Assembly: GCA_045538305.1 (NCBI GenBank)
Contig: JAZSRC010000044.1
Span: 1-16,000 of the forward strand
Reading direction: 5' to 3'
Length of the DNA: 16,000 nt
Source: SFHK01 sp045538305
Lineage (GTDB): Bacteria > Bacillota > Clostridia > Christensenellales > Aristaeellaceae
The translations under genes and the position numbers were made by a program. This document shows positions 13,326-16,000 of the stretch, piece by piece; within the stretch, counting starts at the first letter, position 1, and every line of letters starts with the position of its first letter. Under the pieces are notes generated by a model. The model was not told where the DNA came from, did not search any database, and saw only the letters and a list, made by a program, of their open reading frames with translations.

Positions 13326-14420
13326 TTACAGGTATACAAGCCGGCCTTCTTCAAAGCCTTCGATTCCAAGACCCGGCTTATCGGAAACGGTGATCAGTTT
13401 TTCATTGAACACAGCGCCGCCGTAAATAGGATCCTCCCTCAAAAGCACGGGTCCGTCCAGATCTACGCGGGTAATCTGCTTTTTGGCGCAGGCAAGGTGT
13501 ACAGCTGCGTTTACGCTGATTTTCGCCTCCAGCATACAGCCGATCATGCACTCTACGCCATAGATTTCGCACGCAGAAACAATTCTGAGCGCGTTATGAA
13601 TGCCGCCGCATTTCATAAGCTTGATGTTGATAAGATCGGCGGCGTTGGTTCTGAGAATCTCAAGCGCATCGGCGGGCGAAAACACGCTTTCATCCGCCAT
13701 TACGGGCACGGGAGAGTTCTGGGTAACAAACCGAAGGCCGTCAATATCGTGCGCTTTTACCGGCTGCTCGACAAGCTCAATGTCAAGCCCTGCCGCCTGC
13801 ATTTTCTCAAGCGTGCGCACTGCCTCTCTGGGCGTCCAGCCCTGATTGGCATCAATTCGGATTTTCGCATCCTTTCCGGCAGCGCTTCTTACGGCCTTCA
13901 GCCTCTCAAGGTCAACCTCTGCATCCTTTCCCACCTTGATTTTCAGGCAATCGTAGCCCCTCGAAATTGCGTTCAGGGTATCGCGCGCCATTTCCTCAGG
14001 CGGGTTTACCGAAATGGTAATGTCCGTTTCAATTTGCTTTCGCGCTCCGCCCATCAGCTTATACACAGGAAGCGCATACCTTTGGCCGTACAGATCAAAC
14101 AGCGCCATATCCATTGCCGCCTTCGCGCTGGTGTTATGTACGCAGCTGGCGTCGAGCTCCATGAACCGATCCTCCAGAAGCTCCACATCCTTACCGAGCA
14201 TGACGGGAATGATATGGTCGGTCAAAGCGCCGATAATTCCCTGTTTGGTATCTCCGGTAATTACGCCCGTAGGCGGCGCTTCGCCGTAACCCACGCGCCC
14301 ATCGTCCGTATGAACCTCTACAATAATGTCAGAAACATTCTCAACCGTGCGCAGCGCCGTTTTGAACGGAACACGCAGCGGCGCAGTTATAGTGGCAAGA
14401 CGTATTTCGGTAATTTTCAT
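13326..14420 (-). CDS. Dipeptide epimerase, L-Ala-D/L-Glu type (enolase superfamily)
   Basis: A 364-residue cytoplasmic enzyme that epimerises the alpha carbon of the second residue of dipeptides, classically L-Ala-D-Glu from muropeptides, so that peptidases can use it. All key residues are visible: FKTALRTV (19-26, with Arg24 for the Glu side chain), the acid/base lysines Lys162 in KIKVG and Lys267 in NIKLMK, the Mg ligands Asp190 (RIDANQGW), Glu218 (ELVEQPV) and Asp243 (ADESVF), and the D-x-D pair Asp320/Asp322 that grips the dipeptide amino group. Numbering and motifs are almost superimposable on B. subtilis YkfB as I recall it, so specificity for L-Ala-D/L-Glu is likely. The ATG at 14420 has GGAGG 6 bases upstream. 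No muropeptide peptidase gene is adjacent, which is unusual for this enzyme. Confidence 0.92.
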   Translation of the reverse strand: MKITEIRLATITAPLRVPFKTALRTVENVSDIIVEVHTDDGRVGYGEAPPTGVITGDTKQGIIGALTDHIIPVMLGKDVELLEDRFMELDASCVHNTSAKAAMDMALFDLYGQRYALPVYKLMGGARKQIETDITISVNPPEEMARDTLNAISRGYDCLKIKVGKDAEVDLERLKAVRSAAGKDAKIRIDANQGWTPREAVRTLEKMQAAGLDIELVEQPVKAHDIDGLRFVTQNSPVPVMADESVFSPADALEILRTNAADLINIKLMKCGGIHNALRIVSACEIYGVECMIGCMLEAKISVNAAVHLACAKKQITRVDLDGPVLLREDPIYGGAVFNEKLITVSDKPGLGIEGFEEGRLVYL

Positions 14421-14461
14421 AATATCCCTCCAGAATTACAGAAGCTCGACATCGTAGAATA

Positions 14462-14490
14462 ATTATACCACTTATCAACCGTGATTACAA
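14462..14490 (-). promoter_or_regulatory. Sigma-A type promoter for the epimerase gene
   Basis: On the minus strand TTGTAA (14490-14485) and a perfect TATAAT (14467-14462) are 17 bases apart; the leader to the ATG at 14420 is about 35 bases. It could also feed the rhamnosidase and isomerase genes if the hairpin at 13285-13320 is leaky. Confidence 0.7.
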
Positions 14491-14717
14491 TTACAAATCA
14501 TTGGTTTACGCCTGAAATACCTTTCCAGCTTCCGAAGCGCAATTTTCACGTTTGGCGGATTTGACCTTCCTGAAGATAGACTTTTTGCCCGCTTTCTTGG
14601 TAAAATCAGCCAGACTCTGTCATTAAACTCCATGCTGATGCAATTGGGCGCAGATTATCAGAATCATGCTTCGTCAAGCGTAATCGCCGGTTTATCCAAA
14701 AAACCCCGGCATCCCTG

Positions 14718-14747
14718 TTTACAATACCTACCGGATTATGTTATAAT
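14718..14747 (+). promoter_or_regulatory. Sigma-A type promoter for the right-hand binding protein
   Basis: TTTACA (14718-14723) and a perfect TATAAT (14742-14747) with an 18-base spacer (or TTACAA with 17). The start would be near 14754. Confidence 0.75.
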
Positions 14748-14752
14748 GTATG

Positions 14753-14774
14753 CATCAGAAGGCGCTGCCTGATG
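14753..14774. promoter_or_regulatory. Inverted repeat at the transcription start / 5' leader
   Basis: CATCAG (14753-14758) and CTGATG (14769-14774) are perfect inverted repeats at the predicted start point, just past the -10. They could be a repressor operator or a 5' hairpin that stabilises an abundant mRNA. Confidence 0.4.
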
Positions 14775-14799
14775 ACAATTGCAAAAGGAGGATTCCCCC

Positions 14800-16000
14800 A
14801 TGAAGAAGCTTACGGCTCTTGTTCTGGCGATGATTATGGTGCTCGGTCTGTGCACCTTCGCCTCCGCTGAAGACTACTCCGACTACACCATCCGCATTTA
14901 TTCCAACTCCAACTCCACCGAGCGTGCCAACTGGCTCGTAAACGAAGCCAAGAAAGCCGGCTTCACCATTTCCATGGATGACAACGCGGTTATCTCCGGT
15001 GATACCGCTGCTATTCAGGCCGCCAACGAAAATAAAGACGGCGACATCATTTTCGGTCTGAACGAAGTTCGCTGGTCTCAGCTGGTAAACGGCACCTATG
15101 AGAACCTCAAGATCATGGACTGGACTCCCTCCTGGGCTGAGCAGGTTGGCCAGTACAAGTATGACGGCAAGGCCTATGGTCTGGTTATCCAGAACATCCT
15201 GATGCTCTACCGCAACGACGAGCTGGGCACCAAGGGCGAGAAGATTTCCTTCGAGCACTGGGCCGACATCGTAAACTGCGGCTATACCTGGTACCGTCAG
15301 GGCAAGGTAGGCGGCACCACCAACGGCAACATCAATAACTCCATGCTCTACGCTTTCACCGATCCCACCAGCCCCGCTGGCGGCATCAGCGTTGAAGGCT
15401 GGAAGACACTGTGGCAGTATTGCCAGAACGGCGTGTACACCGGCGACAGCTACGGCTTCGATCCCCTGAACCGCGGCGACGTGCAGGTTTCCACCTTCTA
15501 CTCCTCCTCCCTGTACGGCAAGGTAGATGACGCCGCTTCCGGTAGCGAGCATCCCCTGCTTGGCGCACTGGAGCCCGAAAACTGGGCCCTGGTTGAGATC
15601 GCCGACGGTACCTACTATATCGCTGAGTACCTGGGCGTGCTGGACCGCGCAGGCCGCACCGAGAAAGAAACCGCTGCCGTTAAGGCCTTTGCCGAGTGGT
15701 TCGGCTCTGCCGACGTGCAGGCTGCATGGGCTGACGAGTTCGACTCCTTCCCCTGCAACCAGGGCGCTGTAAACGCCATCTATGGCGAAGACATCCCCGA
15801 GATCTACACCATCAAGAACTTCGCCCTGAACAAGGTGGAAGGCACCGACATGACCTACGCCGAATATGTGGGCGCTCACTCCTCCGAGTGGACCAACATC
15901 ATGACCAACCTGGGCTTCTACTGGAAGGACAACACCGCCGCTCCTGCGGAGCCCGATTGGGACAACGTGGACTGGGCGAAGTCGGAGGCCAAGCGGTCTT
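14800..16000 (+). CDS. Extracellular solute-binding protein, non-lipidated (3' end outside window)
   Basis: The first 400 residues of an exported binding protein that should capture a solute for an ABC importer; the frame is still open at the window edge. Residues 1-23 are a signal peptide (MKKLTALVLAMIMVLGL, then CTFASA) with probable cleavage before EDYSDY; the Cys lacks a lipobox. YTIRIYSNSNSTERANWLV (residues 29-47) and the later DGKAYGLVIQNILMLYRN resemble type 2 periplasmic-binding folds of the iron/thiamine/aminophosphonate class (AfuA/ThiB-like). Near residue 380 the folded part seems to end and a Pro/Ala/Asp-rich stretch (NTAAPAEPDWDNVDW) follows, so a linker or the end is near. Codon use is strongly biased (CTG, AAC, TAC, GGC, ATC), implying high expression. 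AAGGAGG lies 8 bases before the ATG. Permease and ATPase genes would be expected to the right. Substrate is unknown; a rhamnoside role would be guesswork. Confidence 0.88.
   Translation, partial: MKKLTALVLAMIMVLGLCTFASAEDYSDYTIRIYSNSNSTERANWLVNEAKKAGFTISMDDNAVISGDTAAIQAANENKDGDIIFGLNEVRWSQLVNGTYENLKIMDWTPSWAEQVGQYKYDGKAYGLVIQNILMLYRNDELGTKGEKISFEHWADIVNCGYTWYRQGKVGGTTNGNINNSMLYAFTDPTSPAGGISVEGWKTLWQYCQNGVYTGDSYGFDPLNRGDVQVSTFYSSSLYGKVDDAASGSEHPLLGALEPENWALVEIADGTYYIAEYLGVLDRAGRTEKETAAVKAFAEWFGSADVQAAWADEFDSFPCNQGAVNAIYGEDIPEIYTIKNFALNKVEGTDMTYAEYVGAHSSEWTNIMTNLGFYWKDNTAAPAEPDWDNVDWAKSEAKRS

Larger units (their letters stand above)
14421..14799. other. Intergenic region with two divergent promoters and a start-less open frame
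   Basis: This 379-base gap separates the epimerase and the right-hand binding-protein gene. It contains a promoter on each strand near its ends. Between them one plus-strand frame stays open for 95 codons (14485-14772), but it has no usable start with a ribosome binding site until late, and its 3' end runs through the promoter of the next gene. I see no RNA gene, repeat or insertion sequence in it. Confidence 0.6.

Noticed and set aside
13260..14462. A 400-codon open frame on the plus strand
   Set aside because: Antisense to the dipeptide epimerase, whose catalytic residues are all present; no ribosome binding site and no recognisable protein pattern.
14755..15879. A 374-codon open frame on the minus strand
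   Set aside because: It lies wholly opposite the binding-protein gene, which has a promoter, ribosome binding site and signal peptide. The antisense openness follows from its codon bias, which avoids TTA, CTA and TCA.
1..16000. CRISPR array, insertion sequence, prophage or integrative element
   Set aside because: No regularly spaced repeats, transposase, integrase, phage structural gene or terminal repeats are visible; gene order and coding style look chromosomal throughout.

Overview
The window looks like chromosomal DNA of a low-to-mid GC Gram-positive bacterium of class Clostridia, probably an uncultured gut-type lineage (perhaps Christensenellales-like). This rests on strong AGGAGG-type ribosome binding sites, sigma-A style promoters, a membrane-anchored HtrA protease, a dipeptide epimerase very close to the Bacillus subtilis enzyme, and several carbohydrate-import genes. 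The lineage is inferred from style; no rRNA or marker gene is present. I see no mobile element, CRISPR array, tRNA or rRNA.

Left part (1-4861, all +): a CUT1-type sugar importer operon entered part-way through its ATPase gene, then two permease genes and a lipoprotein substrate-binding protein overlapping the second permease by 4 bases. The binding protein also carries a C-terminal membrane helix, which is unusual. A separate promoter then drives a secreted protein that appears to be a duplicated OB-fold, closed by a GAAA-loop terminator.

Middle (4928-10023): a minus-strand Gfo/Idh/MocA oxidoreductase diverges from a two-gene plus-strand operon encoding a SecB-like protein and a UMF1-type 12-helix transporter with an enlarged outer loop. 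A minus-strand HtrA-like protease converges on that operon and diverges from a small P-loop kinase. A hairpin plus T-tract pointing toward htrA lies in the htrA-kinase intergenic region, where no known transcript should need it.

Right part (10096-16000): three minus-strand genes, an L-Ala-D/L-Glu type epimerase, then (after a hairpin) a cytoplasmic GH78 alpha-L-rhamnosidase and an RpiB/LacA-type isomerase with altered motif residues. A 379-base intergenic region holds two divergent promoters; on its right a strongly expressed, non-lipidated solute-binding protein gene runs off the window.

Taken together this is a carbohydrate-scavenging and cell-envelope housekeeping neighbourhood: sugar capture (two binding proteins), intracellular rhamnoside cleavage with a sugar-phosphate isomerase, muropeptide dipeptide recycling, and export or envelope quality control (SecB-like protein, HtrA). 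I did not find a clearly new multi-gene system. The most unusual items are the doubly anchored binding protein, the SecB-like protein paired with a transporter, the duplicated OB-fold secreted protein and the divergent RpiB-like isomerase linked to a rhamnosidase.
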